NCBI GenBank assembly: GCA_013285445.1
Contig: CP053448.1
Coordinates: 2,418,001-2,482,000, forward strand
Reading direction: 5' to 3'
Length of the DNA: 64,000 bases
From: Pseudomonadota bacterium
Lineage (GTDB): Bacteria > Pseudomonadota > Gammaproteobacteria > Xanthomonadales > Wenzhouxiangellaceae
Shown: positions 8,051 through 19,742 of the stretch, one piece after another
Layout: the number at the start of each line of letters is the position of its first letter
Position numbering within the stretch: position 1 is the first letter of the stretch
Program-made: the position numbers and the translations under genes
The notes under the pieces: model-generated
Told to the model about the DNA's origin: nothing
Database searches by the model: none
What the model saw: only the letters and a program-made list of their open reading frames with translations

Positions 8051-9004
8051 CGCCTGGCCGCTGCTGCAAAAGACCGGCTTCCCGGCCATCGCCCGAGAGC
8101 GACTGGATACGCTGCAGATGAACCTGGGCTACCTGTGCAATCTCGCCTGCCTTCACTGCCACGTCAATGCCGGACCCAATCGAAAGGAACTCATGGACCG
8201 GGACACGATGGTCTCGGCGCTGGCAGTAGCCGATCGTTTCGGCGCAAGGACTCTCGATCTGACCGGCGGTTCGCCGGAAATGAACCCGCACTTTCGCTGG
8301 CTGGTTGACGGTGCCCGGGCAGAAGGCCTGCACGTCATGGATCGGCTCAACCCGACGATCATGAACGAGCCCGGCTACGAATGGGTCGGCGATTTCCTGG
8401 CCGGACACGAAGTCGAGGTCATCGCCTCCCTGCCCTGCTATTCGAAGGAAAACGTCGATGCCCAGCGCGGCCGTGGCGTGTTCGAATCGTCGATCAGCGC
8501 GCTCAAACGGCTCAATGTGCTCGGCTACGGCCGGCCAGGATCACGGCGCGTGCTGAACCTGGTCTACAACCCCCTGGGCCCTGCACTGCCGCCGCCACAG
8601 GACGCGCTGGAGCGGGACTACAAAACGCTTTTGAGAAGCGAATTCGGCATCGAGTTCAACCAGCTGTTTACCTTGACCAACATGCCGATCAAGCGATTCG
8701 GCGCCATCCTGCTGGCCAGGGGCGAATTCGACGACTACATGATGCTGCTCAAAAATGCCTATCGACGCGACAACCTGCAGGCCGTAATGTGCCGCAGCCT
8801 GCTCAGCGTAGACCATCAGGGTTTTGTCTACGACTGCGACTTCAACCAGATGCTCGGCCTGCCGCTGCAGGGCAGGCAGCAGGCCACCCATCTGGATGAC
8901 CTGCTGGACGGACGCAAGCTGCCCCGTGCTATCGGCGTGGCCGACCACTGCTACGGCTGTACCGCCGGTCAGGGGTCGAGCTGCAGCGGCGCCCTGGGCG
9001 ATGG

Positions 9005-10609
<1,605 letters not shown>

Positions 10610-10715
10610 GTTGTCTCCTCTTGTAGGTATGGTTCTGATGCAACCCGGGGAGTTGACCAGAAATCCCCGCTTTATTCAAGCCGCATTCGTCTGGGTCATC
10701 GCGATCCAATCAACG

Positions 10716-10763
10716 TGATTGCGAATCAGACGCATTTCCGTTATGATTCATTGAGCTGAATCA
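10716..10763. promoter_or_regulatory. Two operator-like inverted repeats between peptide transporter and heme receptor
   Basis: TGATTGCGAATCA at 10716-10728 is a perfect 13-bp palindrome, and TGATTCA-N6-TGAATCA spans 10744-10763. Both share TGATT/AATCA half-sites. They sit in the 238-bp divergent region that feeds the heme uptake genes, so a Fur-like or heme-responsive repressor is a natural candidate. The half-sites do not match the classical Fur box well, so the regulator is unknown. Confidence 0.5.
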
Positions 10764-10847
10764 ATTCCCGTCAACACCCAGCCAGCGGAACGACCGCAAG
10801 CCAGGTAGAGCAATGTCTCTGATTAGGTCCAGGCCTGGAGTCCATTC

Positions 10848-12950
10848 GTGAACCACAAACTGCCCCTCGTTTCGCTGCTGGCCGCACTGAGCCTGCCGCT
10901 GCCCGCCCAGAACCCCTCTGCCGACGAGATGGGCGATGGCCCAACCGCTGCCACACTGGCCGAGAGCCTGGACCTCGACGTCCTGGTTGTTTCGGCAACG
11001 CGCACCGACCGACCGCGTTTTTCCACACCGGCAGCGGTTAGCGTGCTGCGACGTGAGGAGATTCAGGTCATTCTGCCTTACGCATTCCAGGATGTCTTCG
11101 AGTCCGCTGCCGGGGTGACCGTTCAGGGCGGCCCTCGCCGCATTGCAGAGGAACCGGCAATTCGCGGATTCTCCGATGAGCAGGTCGTGATCCGTCTCGA
11201 CGGCAGCCGCCAGAACTTCAACAAGGCTCACGGTGGCCGGTTTTTGCTCGACCCGGACCTGTTGCGATCGGTCGAGATCCTGCGCGGCGCCAGTTCAGCC
11301 GTCTACGGCAGCGGCGCGCTGGGCGGCGTGTTCGCGCTGGAGACGGTCAACGGCCGCGATCTCACCAACGGCAGGGACGGTATCGGCGTGCGGCTGCGCG
11401 GCGCCTACCAGCAAAACGCTGACGAGCGCTCCGGTTTCGCGACAGGCTATGGCCAGTCTGGCCGCTTCGACTGGCTCGGCAGCTTCGTCTATCGCGATGC
11501 CGGCGAGGACCTCGAGGACGGCAATGGCAACGACATCCTCGCCAGCCGGGACGAAATCACCAACGGACTGATCAAGCTGGGTTTCGAGCCCGGCGCCGAT
11601 CATCGCATTGAGCTGGCCTTCGACCGATTTGAAAACGAAGGACTCAACCCCACCAACGCCAACAGCCCCGCCACGGCAACCAACCTGGTCGAACGCAACA
11701 CCGAGCGCGGCGGCCTGCGCGCGCGCTATCGCTTCGACCCCTCCGGAGGCGACTGGCTCGACCTGGAGGCCAGCGCCTACAGGAACGAGGTCGACACCCG
11801 CGAGCGCCGGCTCGACGATGACCGTCTCGATCTCACCGAATTCGAGACCACGGGCTTGGAGATCGCCAACACCTCCCGCTTCGGAGCAATCGCCGGTCAA
11901 CCGATCCGGCTGACCTATGGCGTCGAGTTCTTCTCCGACGACCAAGGCGGCCTGCGCAACGGCGCCGACCGTACCCAGTTTCCCGACGCAGAAGTCGACT
12001 ACGAAGCCACCTTTGTCCAGGCCGAAATTCCCCTACCCGGCCAGATTTCACTGATCCCCGGCCTGCGCTACGACGGCTTCGACTACACCGCCAACGGATT
12101 CCCGAACCGCGATGACAGTGAAACCTCGGCGCGCGTGGCGCTCGGCTGGGCGCCCCACCCTTCGGTCTACCTGTGGGCCGAGTTCGCCGAGGCCTTCCGG
12201 GCCCCCAGTCTGACTGAATTGTTTGCCGACGGCGTGCACTTCATCGTGCCCCTACAGCCCGGGCAGGTCGTCATCAATGAGTTCGTGCCGACACCGAACC
12301 TGCGCGCGGAAGACGCCAGCCAGGTGCAGGCGGGGCTGCGCTGGCAGAGCCGGGATCTCGGCGGCACGGGTCTTGACCTGGAATTCGACGTCACCTGGTT
12401 CGAAAGCGACGTCGACGACTTCGTCGACCAGATCGTGGTTTTCATCTCCGGTGAACCGACTTTCGACCCGATCACCCAGACCCTGGTCTTTCCCGGCATC
12501 ACGACCAATCGCAACGTGGACGCCAGGATCAGGGGCATTGAGGCCAGCGCCCGACTGAACGCGCCGCGCGCCTACCTGAAAGCGAGCCTGACCACCCTTG
12601 ACGGCGAGCGCACTGACACCGGCCAGAACCTTGCAGGCATTCAGCCCGATCGCTTCAGCCTGACCGGCGGTCTTCGTCTGCTCGACCGCCAGCTGGTCGT
12701 TGGCGCCGAATTCACCGCCGCCGGATCGCGCCGGAACGTGCCCGAGGGCGCGATCGAGACCGCCGGGTACGGCAAGGTCGACGCCTTCATCAACTACTTT
12801 CCCCGAACCGGCGCGCTGGAAGGATTCGAATTCCGACTGTCGTTCGACAACCTGTTCGACAAGGACTACCGGATTCACCCCAACGGCATCAATCAGCCCG
12901 GGCGCAGCGTGCGACTGAGCCTGGCCCGCGATTTCCAGTGGCTCAACTGA
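10848..12950 (+). CDS. TonB-dependent heme/hemoglobin-type outer-membrane receptor
   Basis: A 700-residue receptor with a signal peptide (first ~23 residues), a TonB box region LDVLVVSATR, a plug domain (AAGVTVQGGPRR, LLRSVEILRGASSAVYGSGALGG) and a 22-strand-type barrel ending in an aromatic residue and GRSVRLSLARDFQW. It carries FRAPSLTELF and TPNLRAEDA, equivalents of the FRAP and NPNL motifs of heme receptors. The immediate downstream hemP strengthens the heme assignment. The start is GTG 10848 with CTGGAG upstream. It likely heads an operon with hemP and the DUF6607-like gene. Confidence 0.9.
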   Translation: MNHKLPLVSLLAALSLPLPAQNPSADEMGDGPTAATLAESLDLDVLVVSATRTDRPRFSTPAAVSVLRREEIQVILPYAFQDVFESAAGVTVQGGPRRIAEEPAIRGFSDEQVVIRLDGSRQNFNKAHGGRFLLDPDLLRSVEILRGASSAVYGSGALGGVFALETVNGRDLTNGRDGIGVRLRGAYQQNADERSGFATGYGQSGRFDWLGSFVYRDAGEDLEDGNGNDILASRDEITNGLIKLGFEPGADHRIELAFDRFENEGLNPTNANSPATATNLVERNTERGGLRARYRFDPSGGDWLDLEASAYRNEVDTRERRLDDDRLDLTEFETTGLEIANTSRFGAIAGQPIRLTYGVEFFSDDQGGLRNGADRTQFPDAEVDYEATFVQAEIPLPGQISLIPGLRYDGFDYTANGFPNRDDSETSARVALGWAPHPSVYLWAEFAEAFRAPSLTELFADGVHFIVPLQPGQVVINEFVPTPNLRAEDASQVQAGLRWQSRDLGGTGLDLEFDVTWFESDVDDFVDQIVVFISGEPTFDPITQTLVFPGITTNRNVDARIRGIEASARLNAPRAYLKASLTTLDGERTDTGQNLAGIQPDRFSLTGGLRLLDRQLVVGAEFTAAGSRRNVPEGAIETAGYGKVDAFINYFPRTGALEGFEFRLSFDNLFDKDYRIHPNGINQPGRSVRLSLARDFQWLN

Positions 12951-12960
12951 GGCCGGGCAG

Positions 12961-13164
12961 ATGCCGAGCCGAAGCCATGACTCCCGCCCCACCAGGTTCT
13001 CGCCGTCAGCAGCGGCAAGCGACCCGGTCGGTCCGGACGCCGCCGTGCCGGTGTTCGACAGTTGTCAACTGCTCGGCAAGAGAGGTGCCGCCATCATCGA
13101 ACACGAGGGCAAACGCTACCAGCTGCGGCGCACCCGCGCCGGCAAACTCATCCTGACCAAGTAA
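12961..13164 (+). CDS. hemP: Hemin uptake protein HemP
   Basis: A 67-residue protein. The conserved half is the C-terminus: VFDSCQLLGKRGAAIIEHEG, then KRYQLRRTRAGKLILTK, which is the HemP/HmuP signature. The first ~28 residues are variable and proline/serine-rich. In rhizobia and Burkholderia HmuP is needed for expression of the heme receptor. It starts 11 bp after the receptor gene. This little gene is the best evidence that the neighbouring receptor handles heme. Confidence 0.85.
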   Translation: MPSRSHDSRPTRFSPSAAASDPVGPDAAVPVFDSCQLLGKRGAAIIEHEGKRYQLRRTRAGKLILTK

Positions 13165-13192
13165 ACCCGCCATTGTAAGGAGGAAACCGCCG

Positions 13193-14215
13193 ATGAATCC
13201 CGTTTCCAGACCCGCTGCACTGATGCTCGGCGTGTCGCTGCTGCTCACCGCCGGCTGCGCCACCATGTCAGTGACGCCCGGCGCAGACAACCTGGCCGAC
13301 GACACCGCGAGCGGCAACCAGTGGGCCGCCACAGACCATCGTTTGCCGCCCTCGGCCGATCGCCAGGCCATTCTGGCCATGGCCGGAGAATTCTCAGTCG
13401 ACTTCAGTTTCGATGAAACCGTGGCGCTGGTGCCCGACTACCGCCGCAGCGAACCCAAGCGCAGCGGTGCCGACGAGGTCGTGATTGTCATCGAGGACAG
13501 CGGCAACCATATCGTGCTCCAGCACCTGCTGGTCGTGGGCGACGGCTCGGTCATCAAGCACTGGCGTCAGGACTGGACCTGGCAGGCTGACCATCGCCTC
13601 GAATTCACGGATGATCAGACCTGGGTACGGGTCGAACTCGATGACGAACTGACCCGGCGCGCATGGACACAGTGCGTCTACGGTGTCGCCGACACGCCGC
13701 GCTACTGCGGCACCGGCCCGTGGAATCACCGCTACGGCCACGCCACCTGGACCTCGGACCGGAGCTGGCGGCCGCTACCGCGTCGTGAATACACCACGCG
13801 CAACGACTACAACGCGCTCAACGTTGAAAATCGCCACACGATAACGCCCTACGGCTGGACCCACGAGCAGGACAACAGCAAGGTGGTGCGCGAAAACGGC
13901 AAGACCCGTGCAGTCATCGTGCGCGAGTTCGGCTTCAACGACTACCGGCACCAGAATGAGGTCGACTTCACTCCAGCCTACGAGTACTGGGATCGAACCG
14001 CCGACTATTGGGCCCGGGTGCGCGCAGTCTGGCGCGAGCACTTCGAGGCCGGCGGCGTCCATCTGGCCACCGGCATCGACGGCATGCCCATCATCGAGGG
14101 TCTGTTCGAACTGGCCGAGAACCACAAGCCCGGCCAACCCGTTGCCGATCAGGCGATCCGATCGGTATTCAGCGAGTATGTCCGCCCCGAATCTGCAGCA
14201 CTCGCCGGCAACTGA
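13193..14215 (+). CDS. DUF6607-like lipoprotein of the heme uptake locus
   Basis: A 340-residue lipoprotein: signal MNPVSRPAALMLGVSLLLTAGC with Cys22 in the lipobox. The mature protein is rich in Trp and Tyr (HWRQDWTWQADHR, CGTGPWNHRYGHATW, REYTTRNDYN), the pattern of DUF6607. Members often sit beside hemP and a TonB receptor, as here. Function unknown; a periplasmic or outer-membrane role in heme uptake is inferred from context. A near-perfect ribosome site, AAGGAGG, precedes the ATG. It converges on the GT39-like gene with 24 bp between stops. Confidence 0.75.
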   Translation: MNPVSRPAALMLGVSLLLTAGCATMSVTPGADNLADDTASGNQWAATDHRLPPSADRQAILAMAGEFSVDFSFDETVALVPDYRRSEPKRSGADEVVIVIEDSGNHIVLQHLLVVGDGSVIKHWRQDWTWQADHRLEFTDDQTWVRVELDDELTRRAWTQCVYGVADTPRYCGTGPWNHRYGHATWTSDRSWRPLPRREYTTRNDYNALNVENRHTITPYGWTHEQDNSKVVRENGKTRAVIVREFGFNDYRHQNEVDFTPAYEYWDRTADYWARVRAVWREHFEAGGVHLATGIDGMPIIEGLFELAENHKPGQPVADQAIRSVFSEYVRPESAALAGN

Positions 14216-14239
14216 CCGACCATGCGACAAGAAACAGCA

Positions 14240-15682
14240 TCAGCACCGCCGGTATAGCTGCCAGCGCCTGGTGTCGAGGGGAACCCGTGTCCAGTCATCT
14301 CGGATTGCCTGGTCCACAGGCGGATCCAGCAGCAGCCAGCATTGCCCTTCAGGCTCCGGGTCCAGCTCGATCCGATAATGGCGCCAGGCGATGTTGTGCA
14401 GGTACCAGTCGGTGTACAAGCGCGGGTGAATCCCGATTGCCCGGCCCTGGCCCGTGACCTCGGCAATCCGATCGAGGTCGTGGTGATGCTCCCCGGATTT
14501 GCGTACTGTGCCGACCCGGCTCCAGGACCAGACAACAACGGCCACCGCCAGGATCGCAACGCCGAGCAGAAAAGATGGCGACGGACGCCGTTTCAGCACC
14601 CGGTCCACCCGGTCACTGGCGCTCAGCGCAGCAGCCAGCAGCAGCCCGAGGCCCAGCATATAGAACGGCAGCGAGGGCAGCAGATAGTGCGACGACTGCT
14701 TGGTGGAGAGCACAATGGGAAAACTCGCGGAGATGCCTATAAGCATATGGCCTGTCGCTGCCGGCAGCACCGGACGCCACCAGCCGCGACTGGGCCTGCA
14801 TCGCAAGAACAGCAACAACACCATTCCAGCCACCAGCGGCACGCTGAGCATGGTGAACAGCTCGCCCAGAATATACAGGCACTTGCCATCACTGCAGAAT
14901 CCCTGTGAATAGTCCACGCTCGAATAAACATGACGATGGAAATAGGCGTCCAGCATTTCTGCGGTCGGCGGATGCAGCCACAGCGCGGCCCCACCCAGGG
15001 CTACGGCCACGAGATAGACAGAGAGATACCCGGCGAGCGCCCTGGCCGTTGGTGGTGGCCGGATGAGCGCAACAAAAAGCGGCGCCGTCAAAACGAACAG
15101 GGCAACCGGCCCCTTGACCAGAAAAGCCGACACCGTGGTCACGGCCGCAATAACTCCAACCAGCACTCTGCGGCCGACGCCACCCCCCTGCATCCCGCTC
15201 GCATGAAGCAGCACAGTGATCAGGCAAAACGGTATCAGGGTGATTTCCAGCAGATTGTTGCGATACGCCCAGGACCATTTGGGAACAACCAGCAACAGGG
15301 CAATCGGCAACCACCAGTAAGCGCTTACATCTGGCTGTGTTTGCCGGGCACCAAGCGACGTCATCCACAGGCGATGGATCAGGACAAATGCGATAAGCAG
15401 CGCCACCAGGCCATACAGCTTCTCGACCAGATAGTGATCTCCGAGGCCGAGAAACCACAACGACTGGATCATGATACCAAGCGGCGGGTGCTCGACAAAA
15501 CGCCCAAAATAGCTGTCGTTGATTCGCAGGTGCCAGAAGTCGCCAATGCCGTTGGCCAGGTTCATGCTCAGTGCGGCATAGACAATGCCATCGAGGAACA
15601 TGCCAATGGGCGCCAGAAACGGCAACATCAGCGCCATGCCCAGAAGCAGCACGACGAGGGCGGGCCTTGGGTGAATATTCAT
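14240..15682 (-). CDS. GT39-like membrane glycosyltransferase (ArnT/PMT type)
   Basis: A 480-residue protein with about 11-12 hydrophobic helices. The N-terminal loop contains IGMFLDGIVYAALSMNLANG (an early acidic residue as in GT-C enzymes) and a later VEHPPLGIM, resembling the EHPP motif of GT39/GT83 dolichyl- or undecaprenyl-phosphate-sugar transferases. Likely transfers a sugar from a polyprenyl-phosphate donor at the periplasmic face; acceptor unknown. It starts only 7 bp after the stop of icmF on the same strand, so it is probably co-transcribed with that unrelated gene. Confidence 0.75.
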   Translation of the reverse strand: MNIHPRPALVVLLLGMALMLPFLAPIGMFLDGIVYAALSMNLANGIGDFWHLRINDSYFGRFVEHPPLGIMIQSLWFLGLGDHYLVEKLYGLVALLIAFVLIHRLWMTSLGARQTQPDVSAYWWLPIALLLVVPKWSWAYRNNLLEITLIPFCLITVLLHASGMQGGGVGRRVLVGVIAAVTTVSAFLVKGPVALFVLTAPLFVALIRPPPTARALAGYLSVYLVAVALGGAALWLHPPTAEMLDAYFHRHVYSSVDYSQGFCSDGKCLYILGELFTMLSVPLVAGMVLLLFLRCRPSRGWWRPVLPAATGHMLIGISASFPIVLSTKQSSHYLLPSLPFYMLGLGLLLAAALSASDRVDRVLKRRPSPSFLLGVAILAVAVVVWSWSRVGTVRKSGEHHHDLDRIAEVTGQGRAIGIHPRLYTDWYLHNIAWRHYRIELDPEPEGQCWLLLDPPVDQAIRDDWTRVPLDTRRWQLYRRC

Positions 15683-15689
15683 TCAGCGG

Positions 15690-18600
15690 TCACATGTTGC
15701 GCCGGTACTCGCCTCCGACCTCATAGAGCGCGTGGCTGATCTGACCGAGCGAACAACACTTGACCGCTTCCATCAGCGCCTCGAACGTGTTGCCACGTTT
15801 GCGGGCGACGTCCTGCAGGGCCTTGAGTGCTGCGGGTGAGGATGCTGCATTGCGCTGCTGGAAAGCACGCACGTTCGCCACCTGCTGCTGTTTCTCCTCC
15901 TCGCTGGATCGGGCCAGCTCGATCTCTCCGCCTTCCTGCTCTGCACCCTCCGGTGGCCGGAAGGTGTTGACGCCGATCAGCGGCAACTCACCGCTGTGCT
16001 TCTTGTGCTCGTAGTAGAGCGATTCTTCCTGGATCTTGCCGCGCTGGTACATGGTGTCCATGGCGCCGAGCACGCCGCCGCGCTCGGAGATGCGATCGAA
16101 CTCGGCATACACGGCATCTTCGACCAGGTCGGTGAGCCGATCGATGATGTAGCTGCCCTGGAACGGGTTCTCGTTGAAGTTAAGCCCCAGTTCCTTGTTG
16201 ATGATCATCTGGATGGCCACGGCGCGGCGCACCGACTCCTGGGTTGGCGTGGTGATCGCCTCGTCGTAGGCGTTGGTGTGCAGGCTGTTGCAGTTGTCGA
16301 AAATGGCGTAGAGTGCCTGCAGCGTCGTGCGGATGTCGTTGAACTGGATTTCCTGCGCGTGCAGCGAGCGGCCCGAGGTCTGGATGTGGTATTTGAGCAT
16401 CTGCGAGCGCTTGTTGGCGCCGTAGCGCTCGCGCATGGCCCGCGCCCAGATGCGGCGCGCCACCCGTCCGATGACCGAGTATTCCGGGTCCATGCCGTTG
16501 GAGAAAAAGAAGCTCAGGTTGGGCGCGAAGTCGTTGATATCCATTCCGCGCGCCAAGTAGTACTCGACGATGGTGAAACCGTTGGAAAGCGTGAAGGCCA
16601 GCTGGCTGATCGGGTTGGCGCCCGCTTCGGCAATGTGGTAGCCGGAGATCGACACGGAATAGAAGTTCCGCACTCCCTTGTCGATAAAATACTGCTGGAT
16701 ATCGCCCATCATGTGCAAGGCGAACTCGGTCGAGAAAATGCAGGTGTTTTGAGCCTGGTCTTCTTTCAGGATATCGGCCTGCACCGTGCCGCGCACGACC
16801 TTGAGCGTGTCGGCCTTGATTTTCTCGTAGGTCTCGGCATCGACGAGATGATCGCCCGTGATGCCCAGCGTTCCCAGGCCCAGCCCGTCGTTGCTTTCGG
16901 GCAGCTCGCCGGTGTAGTCGGGCGCGTCGTCGCCGAGCAGCTCGGCGCGCTTTTTCTTCGCCGCGTCCCATTGCCCGTTCTCTTTGAGATGCTTCTCGAC
17001 CTGCTGATCGACGGCGGTATTCATGAACATCGCCATGAGCATCGGCGCCGGGCCATTGATGGTCATCGACACCGAAGTCGTCGGGTCGGACAGGTCGAAG
17101 CCCGAATAAAGCTTCTTCATGTCGTCGAGCGTGGCGATCGACACGCCCGAGTTGCCCACCTTGCCGTAGATGTCGGGCCGCTCGGCCGGATCCTCGCCGT
17201 AGAGCGTGACCGAATCGAAAGCGGTCGACAGGCGCTTGGCCGGCTGTCCTTCGGAAACATAGTGGAAGCGCCGGTTGGTTCGCTCTGGCGTGCCCTCGCC
17301 GGCGAACATCCGGATCGGATCCTCGTTGGCGCGCCGATAAGGATAGACGCCACCAGTATAGGGATAGTGGCCAGGCAGGTTTTCCTTCATCAGGAACACC
17401 AGCTGATCGCCCCAGTCGCGCGTTTGCGGCGGCGCGATCTTGGGAATCTGCAGCTTCGACAGCGACTCGCGGTAGTTGGAGCCGGAAATCGTCTTGCCGC
17501 GCACCTCGTAGCTGAACTCCTCGGCCTCGACGGCGGCCTTCGTTTCCGGCCACTCGCGCAGCAGCTCTCGGGCTTGTTCGGGCAGAGCCTTGACAGCTTC
17601 GGTATAGCGCTGGAGAAGATGGTCGGCGAGACGACCATCTTCGCCCTCGGGTTTCCGGTTTCCGGTGTCCGGTTTCCGGTCGGCGTTCGGTAGCTCCAGG
17701 GGGGCCGGAAGCTCATCGACTTCGAGTTCGCGCAGCACCTCGCAGTAATGCTGGGCGCGGCGGGCCTCCTCGGCCCATTCGAGAATCCGCTCGTTGAGCG
17801 TCCTGCCCTGCTCGGCAATCTCGGCCAGGTAGCGAACCCGCTTGCCCGGAATCAGGACGGAAGGCCTCGGCTCCTTCTCACCCAGCTCAACCTCCGGATC
17901 GAAGTCGCAGCGATCAGTCCCCCACGCAACGCCGCCCTGACCCCTGACCCCTGACTCCTGACTCCTCAACAACCGGCACAGGTTGACGAACATCCAGGTG
18001 ACCCCGGGATCGTTGAACTGGCTGGCGATGGTCGGGTAGACCGGCACGCCCTCGTCGGCCAGGTCGAAGGCCAGGCGGTTGCGCTTCCACTGCTTGCGCA
18101 CGTCCCGGAGCGCGTCCTGCGAGCCCTGGCGGTCGAATTTGTTGAGCACCACCAGTTCGGCGAAGTCGAGCATGTCGATCTTCTCGAGCTGGCTGGCCGC
18201 GCCGAAGTCAGAGGTCATGACATACATCGGGAAATCGACCAGGTCGACGACCTCGGAGTCAGATTGACCGATACCAGCGGTTTCCAGGATCACCAGGTCG
18301 AACCCGGACGTCCTGAGCAAGGCCAGCGAGTCGCCCACGACCTCCGAGGTCGCCAGGTGTTGCCGTCGGGTCGCCATCGAGCGCATGAACACCCGCTCGG
18401 AGCGCAGCGAGTTCATGCGGATGCGATCGCCGAGCAGCGCGCCGCCGGTGCGCCGCCGTGTCGGGTCGACCGCGAGCACGGCGATGCGCATTTCCGGAAA
18501 GTACTGCAGGAAACGGTTGACGAGTTCATCGGTCACCGACGATTTGCCTGCCCCGCCGGTCCCGGTCAGGCCAATGACCGGGGCACCCGTCGACGATTCA

Positions 18601-19196
18601 GCCGCCTTGCGCAACTGAGCCAGCTCATGCTCGGACAGACCGCCGTTTTCAATGACAGAAAGCCCTGCTGCAATCAGGCTGGAGTCGACATCTCCGGAAA
18701 GCGGCAAGCGGAAATCGGAAACTGTCCGCGTCTCCCGCGCCTGCCGCGTTCTGGCCACCAGATCCCCAATCATCTCCTTCAACCCCATCCTCATGCCATC
18801 ATCCGGATGGTAGATCCGGTTGACGCCATAATCCTGCAGCTGACGAATCTCATCAGGGGTGATGGTTCCGCCACCGCCACCAAAGACCTGGATGTGATCC
18901 GCACCCTGCTCCCTGAGCATGTCGACCATATAACGGAAGTACTCCATGTGTCCGCCCTGGTAGGAGCTCACGGCAATCGCGTCGGCGTCCTCGCAGACGG
19001 CCGCACGCACGATTTCGGCGACCGACCGGTTATGGCCGAGATGAATGACCTCGCAGCCCTCGGCCTGGATCAGTCGCCGCATCAGATTGATTGCCGCATC
19101 ATGGCCGTCAAACAGGCTGGCGGCGGTAACACAGCGCAGGGGCACATCACCGTCGGTGCCCGGCGAGCGTGAAAAGCGTTCGGCGATCTGGTTCAT
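15690..19196 (-). CDS. icmF: Fused isobutyryl-CoA mutase/GTPase IcmF
   Basis: A 1168-residue fusion in IcmF order. An N-terminal B12-binding domain has FDGHDAA (His32 as likely axial ligand), [11 protein letters not shown] and FGGGGGTI. A MeaB-like GTPase chaperone follows with P-loop [12 protein letters not shown] (residues 209-220) and NKFD. The large mutase domain runs from ~residue 600. IcmF interconverts isobutyryl-CoA and n-butyryl-CoA, fitting the valine and branched-chain degradation genes in this window. The protein is somewhat longer than typical IcmF (~1090). Two linkers between GTPase and mutase domains are encoded by heptanucleotide repeats (see separate entries), which accounts for part of the excess. 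Confidence 0.93.
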   Translation of the reverse strand: MNQIAERFSRSPGTDGDVPLRCVTAASLFDGHDAAINLMRRLIQAEGCEVIHLGHNRSVAEIVRAAVCEDADAIAVSSYQGGHMEYFRYMVDMLREQGADHIQVFGGGGGTITPDEIRQLQDYGVNRIYHPDDGMRMGLKEMIGDLVARTRQARETRTVSDFRLPLSGDVDSSLIAAGLSVIENGGLSEHELAQLRKAAESSTGAPVIGLTGTGGAGKSSVTDELVNRFLQYFPEMRIAVLAVDPTRRRTGGALLGDRIRMNSLRSERVFMRSMATRRQHLATSEVVGDSLALLRTSGFDLVILETAGIGQSDSEVVDLVDFPMYVMTSDFGAASQLEKIDMLDFAELVVLNKFDRQGSQDALRDVRKQWKRNRLAFDLADEGVPVYPTIASQFNDPGVTWMFVNLCRLLRSQESGVRGQGGVAWGTDRCDFDPEVELGEKEPRPSVLIPGKRVRYLAEIAEQGRTLNERILEWAEEARRAQHYCEVLRELEVDELPAPLELPNADRKPDTGNRKPEGEDGRLADHLLQRYTEAVKALPEQARELLREWPETKAAVEAEEFSYEVRGKTISGSNYRESLSKLQIPKIAPPQTRDWGDQLVFLMKENLPGHYPYTGGVYPYRRANEDPIRMFAGEGTPERTNRRFHYVSEGQPAKRLSTAFDSVTLYGEDPAERPDIYGKVGNSGVSIATLDDMKKLYSGFDLSDPTTSVSMTINGPAPMLMAMFMNTAVDQQVEKHLKENGQWDAAKKKRAELLGDDAPDYTGELPESNDGLGLGTLGITGDHLVDAETYEKIKADTLKVVRGTVQADILKEDQAQNTCIFSTEFALHMMGDIQQYFIDKGVRNFYSVSISGYHIAEAGANPISQLAFTLSNGFTIVEYYLARGMDINDFAPNLSFFFSNGMDPEYSVIGRVARRIWARAMRERYGANKRSQMLKYHIQTSGRSLHAQEIQFNDIRTTLQALYAIFDNCNSLHTNAYDEAITTPTQESVRRAVAIQMIINKELGLNFNENPFQGSYIIDRLTDLVEDAVYAEFDRISERGGVLGAMDTMYQRGKIQEESLYYEHKKHSGELPLIGVNTFRPPEGAEQEGGEIELARSSEEEKQQQVANVRAFQQRNAASSPAALKALQDVARKRGNTFEALMEAVKCCSLGQISHALYEVGGEYRRNM
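17650..17680. repeat. Heptamer tandem repeat inside icmF (GGTTTCC type)
   Basis: On the plus strand GGTTTCC occurs four times in tandem with one variant (GGTGTCC). Read on the icmF strand it encodes the low-complexity stretch [11 protein letters not shown] at about residues 506-516. The same heptamer type occurs outside genes at 38379 and 38494. Confidence 0.85.
17935..17966. repeat. Heptamer tandem repeat inside icmF (CCCTGAC type)
   Basis: On the plus strand three CCCTGAC units, one TCCTGAC and a partial unit follow each other. On the icmF strand this encodes [11 protein letters not shown] at about residues 411-421, a stretch with no counterpart expected in the IcmF fold. Related units (TGACCCC, TGAGTCC) lie at 7205-7218. 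Confidence 0.85.
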
Positions 19197-19350
19197 GGTC
19201 AGGAACGGGTAACAGGTAAACGTCTCATTTTAGCGCCCATGACCGAAGGCAGCAAAACCGGCGACTGAAGGCGCCCGGGCACGCTGTCACCCGGATGCGC
19301 GTAACGATAACTTTGCGCGGGACGGAAAAGATCGGCAATAATACGCCCCC

Positions 19351-19686
19351 ATGAATCAGGTTGCTTCCGCCAAGAGTCGCTTGCCGCGCCCGTCTCCCGA
19401 GGAAATGGCCACTCAGGCCGAAAACGCGGCAGGGTTTCTCAAGCTGATGGCCAATCCGCATCGTTTAATGGTCCTGTGCCACCTGCTCGAGGAGGAGATG
19501 TCGGTCGGCGAACTCAACGATCATCTGCCGCTGAGCCAGTCGGCCCTGTCCCAGCATCTGGCCGTTTTGCGCAATGCCGGGCTGGTCCGGACCCGGCGCG
19601 AACAGCAGACGATCTACTACTCGCTGGCCAGTCAGCAAGTCCGCGCGGTGATGGCCGTGCTCTATGAGCAGTTCTGCCGGCCGTAA
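19351..19686 (+). CDS. ArsR/SmtB-family regulator, BigR/YgaV-like
   Basis: A 111-residue winged-helix regulator: FLKLMANPHRLMVLCHLLEE, LSQSALSQHLAVLRNAGLV (recognition helix) and a beta-wing RTRREQQTIYYSL. Cys43 (VLC) and Cys109 (QFCRP) stand at the positions of the two cysteines that form the persulfide switch in BigR, SqrR and YgaV, so a sulfide/persulfide sensor is more likely than a metal sensor (no CxC metal site). The start ATG 19351 has no clear ribosome site; AATAAT lies 9 bases upstream, so a leaderless message is possible. An alternative start is ATG 19405. It diverges from icmF. Confidence 0.85.
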   Translation: MNQVASAKSRLPRPSPEEMATQAENAAGFLKLMANPHRLMVLCHLLEEEMSVGELNDHLPLSQSALSQHLAVLRNAGLVRTRREQQTIYYSLASQQVRAVMAVLYEQFCRP

Positions 19687-19742
19687 ACGAGCCGGGTTAT
19701 CCGCTTGCCCACGCCGCCCCCCGACAAGGCATCGCTGAGGGG

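Noticed and set aside
7297..8121. 274-residue plus-strand frame overlapping the hydroxylase gene
   Set aside because: It is a shadow frame with Arg/Ala/Pro-rich composition and no motif; the hydroxylase frame has all histidine motifs.
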